Under the pieces are notes generated by a model. The model was given only the letters and a program-made list of their open reading frames with translations. It made no database searches and was not told the DNA's origin. The position numbers and the translations under genes are program-made. A stretch of 44,232 nucleotides of DNA from positions 1-44,232 of the forward strand of contig CAMBVS010000029.1 of the NCBI GenBank assembly GCA_945871425.1, read 5' to 3'. This DNA comes from Rhizobium sp. Q54 (GTDB lineage: Bacteria > Pseudomonadota > Alphaproteobacteria > SHVZ01). Of this stretch, positions 8,025-16,599 are shown piece after piece (within the stretch, counting starts at the first letter, position 1; every line of letters starts with the position of its first letter).

Positions 8025-10853
8025 TCACGCCGCCTGGCCCTTGGCCGGGGCCGCGCGGCGCTTGGGCTCGGCGGGCGTGTCGGCCAGCGCCTCGATCAGG
8101 CGGGCGCGGATGTCGGCGAGCCGGGTCTCGTGCTCGACCTTGAGGCCGAAGACGTCCTTCACATAGAAGACGTCGACCACGCGCTCGCCGTAGGTCGAGA
8201 TCTTCGCGGTCGAGATCTGCAGGTTGAGCTGGGTCAAGGCGCGGGTCAGCTGGAACAGCAGGCCCGGACGATCGCGGCCGTTGACCTCGATCAGCGTGTG
8301 GGTGGCGCTCGCCTTGTTGTCGATCAGCACGCGCGGCGGCAGCGCCAGCGCACGGGTCCGGATCGGCTGGTTGGCGCGCCGCGCCAGCTCCTCCAGGGTC
8401 TTCAGCCGGCCGTTCAGCGACTGCTCGATCAGGACGGCGAGGCGGGCCAGCTTGTCCGGGCGGTCGACCGCCTCGCCTTTCGCGTCCTGGATACCAAAGG
8501 TGTCGAGCGCCATGCCGTTGGCGAGCGTGTAGATCCTGGCATCGACGATGTTGGCGCCGGAGACGGCGATGGCGCCGGCGATGCGCGAGAACAGGCCGGG
8601 ATGGTCGGCGGTGTAGATGGTGATCTCCGTGACCGAGCGCTTGGGATCGACCTGGGTGTCGATGGCCAGCGGCGCCTCTTCGCGCTCCGCCCGATGGACC
8701 AGGCGGGCGTGGCGCGCATGGGCCTCGGTGTCGAGGCCGAGCCAGTAGTCGGGGTAGCCCTTGTCGATGTGATGGGCGAAGTCCGCATCCGACCAGTCCG
8801 GCAGCGCATCGCGAAGCGCCGACTGGGCAGCGCGCACGCGTTCGGCCTTGCCGGCCTCGGGCGAGAGACCCAGCAGCACCTCCTCTGTCCGCCAGTAGAG
8901 CTCGCGCAGCAGCGTCGCCTTCCAGTTGTTCCAGATGTTGGGGCCGACGCCGCGGATGTCGGCGACGGTCAGGACCAGCAGAAGCCGCAGGCGTTCCGGC
9001 GACTGCACCAGCTTGGCGAAGTCGGCGATGGTCTTGGGATCGTTGATGTCGCGCTTGAAGGCGGTGTTGCTCATGGCGAGGTGGTGGAGGACCAGCCACG
9101 CCACCGTCTCCGTCTCCTCGGCGGAAAGGCCGATGCGGGGCCCGAACTTGCGGGCGATGCCGGCGCCGAGTTCGGAGTGATCGCCGCCGCGGCCCTTGGC
9201 GATGTCGTGCAGCAGGAGCGCTACGTAGAGCGCCCTCCTCGACTGCACCTTGTGGATGACCTCGGCAGAGAGCGGATGGTCGGCGTTCAGCTTGCCGTCC
9301 TCGATCCGGTGCATGATGCCGAGCGCGAACAGCGTGTGCTCGTCGACCGTGTACACGTGATACATGTCGAACTGCATCTGGGCGACGACCCGGCCGAAGT
9401 CGGGAACGAAGCGGCCGAAGACGCCGACCTCGTTCATCCGCCTCAAGATGCGCTCGGAGTCGGTGGGGGCCGCCAGCGTCTCCAGGAACAGCCGGTTGGC
9501 CTCAGGATTGGCGCGGACTTTGGCGTTGATCAGGTCGAGGTGCCGCGTCGCCAGCTGCATCGTGCGCGGATGGATGTCGAGGTCGTGGGTCTGCGCCACA
9601 TGGAACAGGCGGACCAGATTGACCGGGTCCTTCGAGAACGCATCGTCGGAGGGAACCGCCAGGCGCTCGCCTTCGAGGACGAAGCCGTCGAGGTTGCGGC
9701 GCTTGAGCGAGAAGCGCGGCAGGCGGAAGCGCGGCCGCTGCTGGTTCTGGCTCTCGATCGCAGCACAGAGGATGCGGGTGAGGTCGCCGACGTCCTTGGC
9801 GACCAGGTAGTAGTGCTTCATGAAGCGCTCGACCCCGCGCGCGCCCGCATGGTCGCGATAGCCCATGCGCACGCCGATCTCGCGCTGGACGTCGAAGGTC
9901 AGCCGCTCCTCCGCCCGCCTGGCGACCAGATGCAGGTGGAAGCGCAACGTCCACAGGAAGTGATGCGCCTTGGCGAAGGTGCGGGCCTCGGCCTCGGTGA
10001 CCACGCCCTTCGCCACCAGCTCTTCCACGCTCTCGACGCGATAGACGTACTTGGCGATCCAGAAGAGGGTGTGGAGGTCGCGAAGGCCACCCTTGCCGTC
10101 CTTGATGTTGGGCTCGACCACGTAGCGCGAGTCGCCGAGCTTGAGATGCCGGTTGTGGGACTCGGCCAGCTTGGCCTCGACGAAGGCCTGGGCGGATCCT
10201 GCGACGACTTCCTTCTGGAAGCGCCGCTTCAGGTCCTGGTGCAGCTTCTGCTCGCCCCAGAGATAGCGCGCCTCCATCAGCGAGGTGCGGATGGTCATGT
10301 CCGCCTTGGCCTGACGCAGACACTCCTCGACCGAGCGCACGGCATGGCCGACCTTGAGCCCCAGGTCCCAGAGAACGTAAAGGATCGACTCGACGATCTG
10401 CTCGGCCCGGGGCGTGCGCTTATAGGGCAGCAGGAACAGGAGGTCGACGTCGGAGAAGGGCGCCAGCTCGCCCCGACCGTAGCCGCCGATGGCAACCAGC
10501 GCCAAGCTCTCACCCTCGGTCGGGTTGGCGGCGGGGAACAGCGTGGTCTCCGCCAGGTCGAAGAGGACGCGGAGGATCTGGTCCATCAGATAGGCGGTGG
10601 CGGCGGCGCAGGCGGGGCCGCTCTTCTCCTCCTCCAGCCGCCGGACCACCTCGGACCGGCCCTCCTCCAGCGTCCGCTTCAGGATGGCGACGATGCGGTC
10701 GCGGTCGAGCTGTCCCTCCTCTTCCAGCGCCTCCAGCTCGGCCGCCAGCTTCCGGCGGTTGACGATGCGGCGGGGCTCGGCCAGCCCCTCGCGGCCGCGA
10801 AGCCCTGAGCGCGGGATCGGTTCGGAAGTCTCGGCGAGGGCAGGGAGCGCCAT
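8025..10853 (-). CDS. glnD: [Protein-PII] uridylyltransferase / uridylyl-removing enzyme
   Basis: 942 residues, the usual alphaproteobacterial length. Domain order is textbook: nucleotidyltransferase with IGGYGRGELAPFSDVDLLF near residues 122-140, a GlnD-specific linker, an HD phosphohydrolase domain with LLHDIAKGRGGDHSE near 545, and two ACT domains (VTEITIYTADHPGLFSRIAG near 740 and THTLIEVNGRDRPGLLFQL near 850). It uridylylates PII proteins when glutamine is low and removes UMP when glutamine is high, so it is the cell's primary nitrogen sensor. All key motifs look intact. It heads the glnD-murJ gene pair. Confidence 0.98.
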   Translation of the reverse strand: MALPALAETSEPIPRSGLRGREGLAEPRRIVNRRKLAAELEALEEEGQLDRDRIVAILKRTLEEGRSEVVRRLEEEKSGPACAAATAYLMDQILRVLFDLAETTLFPAANPTEGESLALVAIGGYGRGELAPFSDVDLLFLLPYKRTPRAEQIVESILYVLWDLGLKVGHAVRSVEECLRQAKADMTIRTSLMEARYLWGEQKLHQDLKRRFQKEVVAGSAQAFVEAKLAESHNRHLKLGDSRYVVEPNIKDGKGGLRDLHTLFWIAKYVYRVESVEELVAKGVVTEAEARTFAKAHHFLWTLRFHLHLVARRAEERLTFDVQREIGVRMGYRDHAGARGVERFMKHYYLVAKDVGDLTRILCAAIESQNQQRPRFRLPRFSLKRRNLDGFVLEGERLAVPSDDAFSKDPVNLVRLFHVAQTHDLDIHPRTMQLATRHLDLINAKVRANPEANRLFLETLAAPTDSERILRRMNEVGVFGRFVPDFGRVVAQMQFDMYHVYTVDEHTLFALGIMHRIEDGKLNADHPLSAEVIHKVQSRRALYVALLLHDIAKGRGGDHSELGAGIARKFGPRIGLSAEETETVAWLVLHHLAMSNTAFKRDINDPKTIADFAKLVQSPERLRLLLVLTVADIRGVGPNIWNNWKATLLRELYWRTEEVLLGLSPEAGKAERVRAAQSALRDALPDWSDADFAHHIDKGYPDYWLGLDTEAHARHARLVHRAEREEAPLAIDTQVDPKRSVTEITIYTADHPGLFSRIAGAIAVSGANIVDARIYTLANGMALDTFGIQDAKGEAVDRPDKLARLAVLIEQSLNGRLKTLEELARRANQPIRTRALALPPRVLIDNKASATHTLIEVNGRDRPGLLFQLTRALTQLNLQISTAKISTYGERVVDVFYVKDVFGLKVEHETRLADIRARLIEALADTPAEPKRRAAPAKGQAA

Positions 10854-10939
10854 GACCCAATAGATAGGGGAAATGCTGCGCCCGCGAAAGGCGCTGCGGG
10901 TTCCAGGACATTTTCGACGAAGCCTGCCGGCTGCCCCCT

Positions 10940-11110
10940 ATGCCGGAAGGCGATGCGACAGTTGTCTTCTGGGCGATGCACGGGCCGATCCCCAATTTTG
11001 CCAAGGCGATCCACGAGTTGCTGAACATGGACCGCAGGGTCGGCACGGACGTCGAGACTGGCCGTGCCGACCTGAAGGCCCCCGCCGGCTTTGCTTCGAG
11101 GCGGCGCTAG
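10940..11110 (+). pseudogene. C-terminal remnant of an SRPBCC (AHSA1-like) protein
   Basis: A 56-codon stretch contains TVVFWAMHGPIPNFAKAIH, then LLNMDRRVGTDVETGRADLK. This matches the last strand and long C-terminal helix of SRPBCC/polyketide-cyclase proteins (typical tVtWaMsGp...K.m..fmnMDkmvG.dfe.GLa.LK). The N-terminal two-thirds of the fold is absent; frame continuity upstream of 10940 gives no recognisable sequence. Genes of this type usually sit directly after an ArsR regulator such as the one at 11142, but this remnant points the opposite way. Its stop codon coincides with a CTAG tetranucleotide shared with a minus-strand stop. Confidence 0.65.
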
Positions 11111-11141
11111 ACGGTGAGGGTCTCGCGCAGCGCCGGGCGGG

Positions 11142-11495
11142 TCATCGTTTCCTCCGCTTGTCCGGCGCCTCGCTCTCCTCGGCGAGGTGGTCGGCCGGAC
11201 GGTCGAGGCGGCGCTCCCAGCTCGCCCGCCGCTCGACGATCCATTGCTCGACGGTCTTCAACGCCGCCGGCTCGATCCGGCAGGTGCGCACCCGCCCCTG
11301 CTTCTCGGAGCGGACGAGGCCGCTCGCCTCCAGCACCTGCAGGTGCTGCACCACCGCCGAGAGCGACATGGCGAGCGGCCTCGCGAGGTCGCTGACCGAG
11401 GCCGGGCCGCGGCTCAAGCGCTCCACCATCGCCCGCCGGGTCGGATCGCCCAGCGCCTGGAACATCAGATCGAGGGATCCTGATTTGTTAAGCAT
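11142..11495 (-). CDS. ArsR family transcriptional regulator
   Basis: 117 residues. Residues 10-80 form a winged helix: MFQALGDPTRRAMVERLSRG, then VSDLARPLAMSLSAVVQHLQ and LEASGLVRSEKQGRVRTCRI, the wing. No metal-binding cysteine pair (CxC) is seen, so it belongs to the non-metal ArsR group that usually controls SRPBCC, DUF1428 or glyoxalase-type genes. The C-terminal tail is strongly basic. A palindrome (AAGCAAATGCTT on its own strand) overlaps the start codon and a TATACT box lies 7 bp upstream, leaving no room for a ribosome site, so the mRNA may be leaderless. Its stop overlaps an ATGA that could open a further gene, but that frame stops after 12 codons. Confidence 0.9.
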   Translation of the reverse strand: MLNKSGSLDLMFQALGDPTRRAMVERLSRGPASVSDLARPLAMSLSAVVQHLQVLEASGLVRSEKQGRVRTCRIEPAALKTVEQWIVERRASWERRLDRPADHLAEESEAPDKRRKR

Positions 11496-11508
11496 TTGCT
11501 TGAGTATA
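11490..11508 (-). promoter_or_regulatory. arsR -10 box and overlapping palindromic operator candidate
   Basis: On the minus strand TATACT (11508-11503) is a good -10 hexamer 7 bases before the ATG, and AAGCAAATGCTT (11501-11490) is a perfect 5-bp inverted repeat around AA that includes the start codon. A repressor here would block its own transcription start. The -35 match is weak, so the promoter call is tentative. Confidence 0.45.
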
Positions 11509-11557
11509 ACGCCAGCCCGGAGAAGGCGAAGAGGGCGCCTTCGGAATCGAGGGCGGC

Positions 11558-11917
11558 TTAGGCGCTGACCAGGATCTTGAAGCCGCCGTAGACCATGCGC
11601 TTCATGTCGAAGGGCATCGACTTGCCGTCCATCGAGGCCGCCAGCCTGGGATCGGCCATCACCTTGGCGTTGACGCGGTCGCGATGCGCACGGGACTTGT
11701 AGACGATCCAGGCGAAGACGACGGTCTCGCTCGGCTTGGTCTTCATCATGCGCGTGAACGGCACGCCGAACTTCACCGCGAGGTCGTCGCCGACGCATTC
11801 CTTGTAGTCGAGCGCGCCGTGCTCCTTCCAGACCTTGCCGGCGATCTTCGCCATCCGGCGATAGGCTTCGATGCTCTTCTTCGGCACGGCCAGCACGAAT
11901 CCATCCGCGTAGGACAT
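11558..11917 (-). CDS. DUF1428 family protein
   Basis: 119 residues, starting MSYADGFVLAVPK with an AAAGGAGA ribosome site upstream. The sequence follows the DUF1428 pattern along its length: SIEAYRRMAKIAGKVWKEHG, ALDYKECVGDDL, ETVVFAWIVYKSRAHRD and MPFDMKRMVYGGFKILV at the end. These are small ferredoxin-like (dimeric alpha/beta barrel) cytoplasmic proteins of unknown biochemical role, commonly next to ArsR regulators and SRPBCC proteins. It lies 62 bp upstream of the ArsR gene in the same direction, and is probably cotranscribed with it or under its control. The amidase gene ends 12 bp upstream. Confidence 0.9.
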   Translation of the reverse strand: MSYADGFVLAVPKKSIEAYRRMAKIAGKVWKEHGALDYKECVGDDLAVKFGVPFTRMMKTKPSETVVFAWIVYKSRAHRDRVNAKVMADPRLAASMDGKSMPFDMKRMVYGGFKILVSA

Positions 11918-11929
11918 GTGATCTCTCCT

Positions 11930-13405
11930 TTATCCGGCCGTGACATGTACGCCCGGACGGCGTCCGCCATTCCATTTGCCGCCGAGCGCGCGCTCGATCT
12001 GGGCGGCGAGCTGCAACAGGAGCCCGTCATTCGCCTGCTTCGACAGGGCCTGGATGCCGAGCGGCAGCCCGTTGTCGTGCTGGGCCATCGGCAGCGAGAT
12101 GCCGGGGATGCCGGAAAGATTGCCCAGCGGCGTATAGGCGTACATGCCCCAGAGCTTGTGGAACCACCCCTCCGGCGTGTCGGTATCGTTCAGCGTCGCA
12201 TAGTCGGGCGTGCCGAGCTTGTGCGTGGTCAGGGTCGAGATCGGCGTCAACAGGATGTCCCACTCCTCGAAGAACTGGCCGAAGGCGCGCGAGGTCTGGT
12301 TGAAGGTCGCTTCCATCCGCGAACGCGCCGAATAGGGAAGATTGATCCCGGCTTCCCAGATCTTCACGTTCATAGGCTCGATCCACTCGACCGTCGGCCG
12401 GTTGTGGCCCTTCATCTTGGTCAGGCGCTCGAGGTTCATCGAGATGTTGGTGATGTAGCAGGCGGTCTGCGCCGCATGGGCGGCGCGGAAGTCGACGTCC
12501 GGCGTCTTCCACTCGACCGTATGGCCGAGGCCCGCGAGCACCTTGCCGGCGCGTTCCAGCTCGGCCGCGATGTGCGGCGTCGAACGGTAGTCGCCCCATT
12601 CATGCGAGAGCGCGATCTTCAGCTTCGGCGGATCGCGCCCGACCATGTCGAGGCAGGTCTCCTTCGGCGTCCAGAACGGCATGAACTCGCCGGGCGCCGC
12701 GCCGCGGCAGGCATCGACGAAGGCCGCCGTGTCGCGCACCGTCCGCGAATGGCAGCCCTGCACCGAGACCACCGCCATCAGGTCGGAGCCGCCGGGCGCG
12801 GCGGAGAACACGCCCCTGGAAGGCTTCAGGCCGACATTGCCGTTGATGCCGGCGGGAATACGGATCGAGCCGCCGCCGTCGCTCGCATGCGCCAGCGGCA
12901 GAACGCCGGCGGCGACCGCAGCACCGGTGCCCGCCGACGAGCCGCCGGTGGTGTAGGCCAGATCCCACGGATTGCGTGAGATGTAGACCTTGGGATTCTC
13001 GACCGTGCCGCAGACTCCGAACTCCGGCGTCGTCGTCCGCCCCATGATGTTGAGGCCGGCCTTGCGGATCTTACCGGTGAGGAAGCTGTCGGCCGCCGCG
13101 ACGTTGCCCTGCATCAGGCGGGCACCCATCTCCTGCTTCCGGCCCTTCAGCGTCGGCCCGAGATCCTTCATCAGATAGGGGATGCCGGCGAAGGGACCGT
13201 CCGCGTTCATGCCGTCCTTCAGCGGATCGGCGACGACGTCGTCGAAGACCTCGACGACGGCATTGATGGTCGGATTGACCTTGGCGATGCCGGCCTTCAC
13301 CTGCTCCGCCAGCTCGCGGGGCGTCACCTGCTTCTTGCGGACGAGATCGGCGAGACCCATCGCGTCATGGGTCATCCAGTCGTCCCAGCTCATCACCGTC
13401 GTCAT
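11930..13405 (-). CDS. Amidase (amidase-signature family)
   Basis: 491 residues from ATG at 13405, with GGGAGGG 4-10 bp upstream; the frame extends further but the family N-terminus fits this start (MSWDDWMTHDAMGLADLVRK). The Ser-cisSer-Lys triad is visible: Lys80 in YLMKDLG, the Ser of TTGGSSAGTGAAV near 156 and the nucleophile Ser180 in GGGSIRIPAG. The family hydrolyses amide bonds in diverse substrates; similarity in layout to bacterial amidases with FEEWDILLTPI near residue 390 suggests a small-molecule amidase rather than GatA, since no gatB or gatC is nearby. Cytoplasmic. It ends 12 bp before the DUF1428 gene, so it may be the first gene of that operon. Confidence 0.9.
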   Translation of the reverse strand: MTTVMSWDDWMTHDAMGLADLVRKKQVTPRELAEQVKAGIAKVNPTINAVVEVFDDVVADPLKDGMNADGPFAGIPYLMKDLGPTLKGRKQEMGARLMQGNVAAADSFLTGKIRKAGLNIMGRTTTPEFGVCGTVENPKVYISRNPWDLAYTTGGSSAGTGAAVAAGVLPLAHASDGGGSIRIPAGINGNVGLKPSRGVFSAAPGGSDLMAVVSVQGCHSRTVRDTAAFVDACRGAAPGEFMPFWTPKETCLDMVGRDPPKLKIALSHEWGDYRSTPHIAAELERAGKVLAGLGHTVEWKTPDVDFRAAHAAQTACYITNISMNLERLTKMKGHNRPTVEWIEPMNVKIWEAGINLPYSARSRMEATFNQTSRAFGQFFEEWDILLTPISTLTTHKLGTPDYATLNDTDTPEGWFHKLWGMYAYTPLGNLSGIPGISLPMAQHDNGLPLGIQALSKQANDGLLLQLAAQIERALGGKWNGGRRPGVHVTAG

Positions 13406-13530
13406 GGTCCCTCCCCGATCAGGTCGCCGACTATAGCCGGTTCCGACGGGCCGGCCCTCCCCTTGGTCGTCCCTGTCATCGGGGCCATACTTCGGTGCCT
13501 GGGGCAGCCCCACCCGAGGATCCGACAGCC

Positions 13531-14700
13531 ATGACGACCCATCGCCTTTCCGCTCGCCTGGTCCCGCGGCTCTGCGCCGCCTCGCTCGGCATCCTGCTGC
13601 TGGGGGCCGGGAGCGCCCGGGCCGAGGACGGTGCGCTGAACCTCATGGCGCAGATTCAGGGCGAGGCCCTGTTCCAGCAGTCGGGCGCGATCGGCATGGT
13701 CATGGCCGTGGTGCGCGGCGAGACCACCGCCGTCGTCGGCTTCGGCGAGACCTTCAAAGGCAGCGGCAAGAAGCCCGACGGCCGGAGCGTCGTCCGCATC
13801 GGCTCGATCTCCAAGGCGATGACCGGCCAGATCCTGGCCGACCTGGTGGTCGACGGCGTGGTCCGGCTCACCGACCCGATCCAGGGCCTGCTTCCGCAGG
13901 GACGGACCGCGCCGAGCTTCGCCAACCGATCCATCACCCTTCTCGACCTGGCGACGCACACGGCGGGATTCCCGCGCGACTACGAGCCCGACGAGGATCC
14001 GAAGCTGGTCGGCAACCCCTATCCCTACCTGACGCCCGAACGCTATCTCGACTATCTGCAGAAATACCGGCTGACCTATGCGCCGGGCCGGGTGGCCAGC
14101 TATTCGAACTACGGCTTCGGCCTGCTCGGCCACCTGCTCGGCCGCGCCAGCGGAACGTCCTTCGGCTCCCTGGTCGCCGATCGCATCGCCCGCCCGCTCG
14201 GCATGGCCGACACCACGACCGCCCTCCGGGCCGAGCAGCGTACCCGGTTCATGGCCGGCTACAACGCCGACAACACGCCGGCCGAGCCGTGGGACGGCAG
14301 CGAGGTCATGCAGGGCAGCGGCGGCGTGTTCTCCACCGCCGACGATATGGCGCGCTGGCTCCGCTACAACCTCGCGATCGGGTCCGGCCCGCGCGGCGCG
14401 GCGCGGAGCCTGGCGCACGCGATGTATCGCAGCCGGCAATCGCTCGACGCCATCGTCGCGCTCGACGGCAGCCTGCCGGTCGGCGGGCTCGGGCTCGGCT
14501 GGGAGATCAACCTGCCGACCGACCGCACCCCCTTGCTGATCCAGAAGACCGGTGGCTTCTCGGGGTTCCTCAGCTACGTCGTCTTCGTGCCGGGACGGAA
14601 CCTCGGCGCCTTCGTGGTGATCAACCGCATGGACCTCGGCGCCTTCATGAAGCTGCTCGACGGCGTCAACGGCATGCTGTCGGCGCTGGCACCCAGATAG
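13531..14700 (+). CDS. Exported serine hydrolase, class C beta-lactamase/AmpH-like
   Basis: 389 residues from ATG at 13531, which follows GAGGATC. Residues 1-31 form a Sec signal peptide (basic N-terminus, LCAASLGILLLGAGSARA cleavage site), so it works in the periplasm. The serine beta-lactamase/DD-peptidase motifs are complete: SISK at 92-95 (nucleophile and Lys), YSNYG near 191 (the YxN) and QKTGG near 338 (KTG). This resembles AmpH-type penicillin-binding proteins and D-aminopeptidases more than true AmpC. Probable role is peptidoglycan peptide trimming or hydrolysis of a D-amino compound. It is divergent from the amidase gene, with the 125-bp region between them holding both promoters. 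Confidence 0.85.
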   Translation: MTTHRLSARLVPRLCAASLGILLLGAGSARAEDGALNLMAQIQGEALFQQSGAIGMVMAVVRGETTAVVGFGETFKGSGKKPDGRSVVRIGSISKAMTGQILADLVVDGVVRLTDPIQGLLPQGRTAPSFANRSITLLDLATHTAGFPRDYEPDEDPKLVGNPYPYLTPERYLDYLQKYRLTYAPGRVASYSNYGFGLLGHLLGRASGTSFGSLVADRIARPLGMADTTTALRAEQRTRFMAGYNADNTPAEPWDGSEVMQGSGGVFSTADDMARWLRYNLAIGSGPRGAARSLAHAMYRSRQSLDAIVALDGSLPVGGLGLGWEINLPTDRTPLLIQKTGGFSGFLSYVVFVPGRNLGAFVVINRMDLGAFMKLLDGVNGMLSALAPR

Positions 14701-14753
14701 CCGTGATCGTCGTCACACTTTCTTAAGCAATCCCGGCGCATTATGCTCACCCA

Positions 14754-15164
14754 ATGACCGGCACCATCAACAACGCCCTCTCCGGAGCCTTCGCCGCCGC
14801 CAGACGCGAGGAGGTGGCGGCGTCCAACATCGCCAATCTCCGCAGCCGGGCGGCGCCCCGGAACTCGACCGACACCACGGCGGCGGACGGCACGCCGCTG
14901 TTCCGTCCGGGCCAGGTGGTAGAGACCAGCGTCGCCACCGGAGGCGTACGCGCCAGCGTGGTCGCCGTCGATCCGACCTCGATCCAGCAGTTCGAGCCCG
15001 ACGCGCCGGATGCGAACGCGGAGGGTGCGGTCGACCGTCCCAACGTCGACCTCGCCCAGCAGCAGTCGAACCAGATCGTCGCCCAGCGCGCCCTCCAGGC
15101 GAATCTCAAGGTCATCCAGACCGCGGATGAGCTCGAGAAGGCGCTGCTCGACATCAAGAGCTGA
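14754..15164 (+). CDS. Orphan flagellar basal-body rod-like protein (FlgB/FlgC type)
   Basis: 136 residues. The N-terminus (NNALSGAFAAARREEVAASN then IANLRS) has the helix plus 'a.NiAN' pattern of rod and hook proteins, and the C-terminus (VDLAQQQSNQIVAQRALQAN then LKVIQTADELEKALLDIK) matches the flagellar basal-body rod C-terminal domain, where the two helices form the coiled coil of the axial structure. FlgC is about the same length. No other flagellar gene is in the window, so this is an isolated copy rather than part of a flg operon. No clear ribosome site precedes the ATG. Secretion would be by the flagellar type III system if functional. Confidence 0.75.
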   Translation: MTGTINNALSGAFAAARREEVAASNIANLRSRAAPRNSTDTTAADGTPLFRPGQVVETSVATGGVRASVVAVDPTSIQQFEPDAPDANAEGAVDRPNVDLAQQQSNQIVAQRALQANLKVIQTADELEKALLDIKS

Positions 15165-15279
15165 GCCCGCCCGGCCCGAGCCGGCCTCGTCCGCCTCCCC
15201 ATCCCCGGCGAAAGCCGAAGAAACGAAGTACAGTCGCCAGGCCCCGCCTTCGGCTCGCCGCAAAGCGGCCGCCGGCAGC

Positions 15280-15294
15280 CCCATGAATGGGAGG
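15280..15294 (+). promoter_or_regulatory. Possible ribosome-site hairpin before the MAT gene
   Basis: CCCATGAATGGG (15280-15291) can fold into a small hairpin whose 3' arm contains part of the GGGAGG ribosome site (15289-15294), 9 bp before the start codon of the S-adenosylmethionine synthetase. It could damp translation. The leader matches no SAM riboswitch class I know. Weak evidence: the stem is only 4-5 bp. Confidence 0.25.
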
Positions 15295-15302
15295 CGTTCG
15301 CA

Positions 15303-16493
15303 ATGCACGCCCTCGTCCTGTCGGCGCTCGACACCGCCGACGACAGCGTCGAAGTCGTCGAGCGCAAGGGCCTCGGTCATCCGGATACGATCTGCGATGC
15401 CCTCGCGGAGACCCTGTCGCGCAACCTCTGCCGCGAATACCTGAGACGGTTCGGCGAAATTCTGCACCACAACGTCGACAAGGCGCTGCTGTCGGGCGGT
15501 CGTTCCGCACCGGCCTTCGGCGGCGGCTCCGTGCTCGCTCCGATCGACATCTATCTGGCCGGCCGCGCGATGGCCAAGGTCGGCGAGGAGGAGATCAAGG
15601 TCGATGAGATTGCCGTCGAAGGATCGCGGTCCTGGATGCGATCCAGCCTCCACGCTCTCGACGCCGATCGTCACGTCCGCTTCCGCAGCGTGATCCAGCC
15701 CGGATCGGGAGAGCTGCAGAGTCTGTTCACGCGTCGCCGGACGGGCCTTCTCGCCAACGACACCTCGATCGGCGTCGGCTACGCGCCGCTGAGCGCCCTC
15801 GAGCGCCTCGTCCTCGCCGTCGAGCGAGGCATCAACGGGCGCGACCGCGCCCGCGAGCATCCCGCCTGGGGCGAGGACGTGAAGGTCATGGGCGTCCGGC
15901 TCGGCGGCAGGATCGACCTGACGGTGGCCTGCGCGATGATCGGCCGTCATCTCGCCCACCTCGACGACTATCTCGCAGAGAAGGCCGCGGTCGAGACGAT
16001 GGCGCGCGATCTCGGCGCGCAGCACGGCTTTCGTGACTGCGACGTGCGGGTCAACGCAGCCGATGATGCGGCGGCAGGAGTCGTCTATCTCACCGTCACC
16101 GGAACCTCGGCCGAGGCCGGCGACGACGGCGAGGTCGGGCGTGGCAACCGGATCAACGGACTGATCACGCCGTGCCGGCCGATGAGTCTCGAAGCTGCCG
16201 CGGGCAAGAACCCGGTGACCCATGTCGGCAAGATCTACAACGTCCTCGCCCGCAACATGACCGAGACGATGGTATCGACCGTGCCGGGGATCGCCGCTGC
16301 CCAGTGTCTGATGGTGAGCCGGATCGGCAGCCCGGTCACCGATCCGGCGATCGTCCAGGTCAAGGTCGCGACGCGGGACGGCCTGCCCGTCGACAGGGTC
16401 AGGCGAGAGGTCGAGGCCGTCGCGTCCGATCACCTTGCCCGGCTTCCGGCGCTCGTCGACGATTTCGTCGCCGGCAGGATCGGGGTCTTCTGA
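15303..16493 (+). CDS. Archaeal-type S-adenosylmethionine synthetase
   Basis: 396 residues, matching the ~400-residue archaeal MAT family (COG1812), not bacterial MetK. Signatures: [18 protein letters not shown] at residues 19-36, [13 protein letters not shown] at 54-66, [18 protein letters not shown] at 72-89, [18 protein letters not shown] near 273-290 and [16 protein letters not shown] near 301-316, which carry the methionine, ATP and metal contacts. It makes S-adenosylmethionine from methionine and ATP with release of phosphate and diphosphate. Strong GGGAGG ribosome site. Bacteria with this type are uncommon and usually also have metK elsewhere; that cannot be checked here. The neighbours (rod-like protein upstream; dimethylformamidase-like genes downstream) give no methylation context, so transfer is plausible. 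Confidence 0.9.
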   Translation: MHALVLSALDTADDSVEVVERKGLGHPDTICDALAETLSRNLCREYLRRFGEILHHNVDKALLSGGRSAPAFGGGSVLAPIDIYLAGRAMAKVGEEEIKVDEIAVEGSRSWMRSSLHALDADRHVRFRSVIQPGSGELQSLFTRRRTGLLANDTSIGVGYAPLSALERLVLAVERGINGRDRAREHPAWGEDVKVMGVRLGGRIDLTVACAMIGRHLAHLDDYLAEKAAVETMARDLGAQHGFRDCDVRVNAADDAAAGVVYLTVTGTSAEAGDDGEVGRGNRINGLITPCRPMSLEAAAGKNPVTHVGKIYNVLARNMTETMVSTVPGIAAAQCLMVSRIGSPVTDPAIVQVKVATRDGLPVDRVRREVEAVASDHLARLPALVDDFVAGRIGVF

Positions 16494-16599
16494 ACCGCGC
16501 AGCGCGGCCGACGCGCCGTCCTTCGACGGTCCCGGTTGACCCCGCCCGACGTCCCTCCGACACTCGCCGGCATCCGATCGTGTCCGGGGGGCGGGCGGC

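Noticed and set aside
8130..10808. An open frame of nearly 900 codons on the plus strand, opposite glnD
   Set aside because: It is exactly antisense to a perfectly conserved GlnD, has no motif or ribosome site, and its composition (Asp, Arg, Gly, Val, His-rich) is that of a GC-driven shadow frame.
15165..15302. A SAM riboswitch before the S-adenosylmethionine synthetase
   Set aside because: No SAM-I, SAM-II or SAM-III/SMK conserved core or pseudoknot could be recognised; only a weak ribosome-site hairpin is seen.
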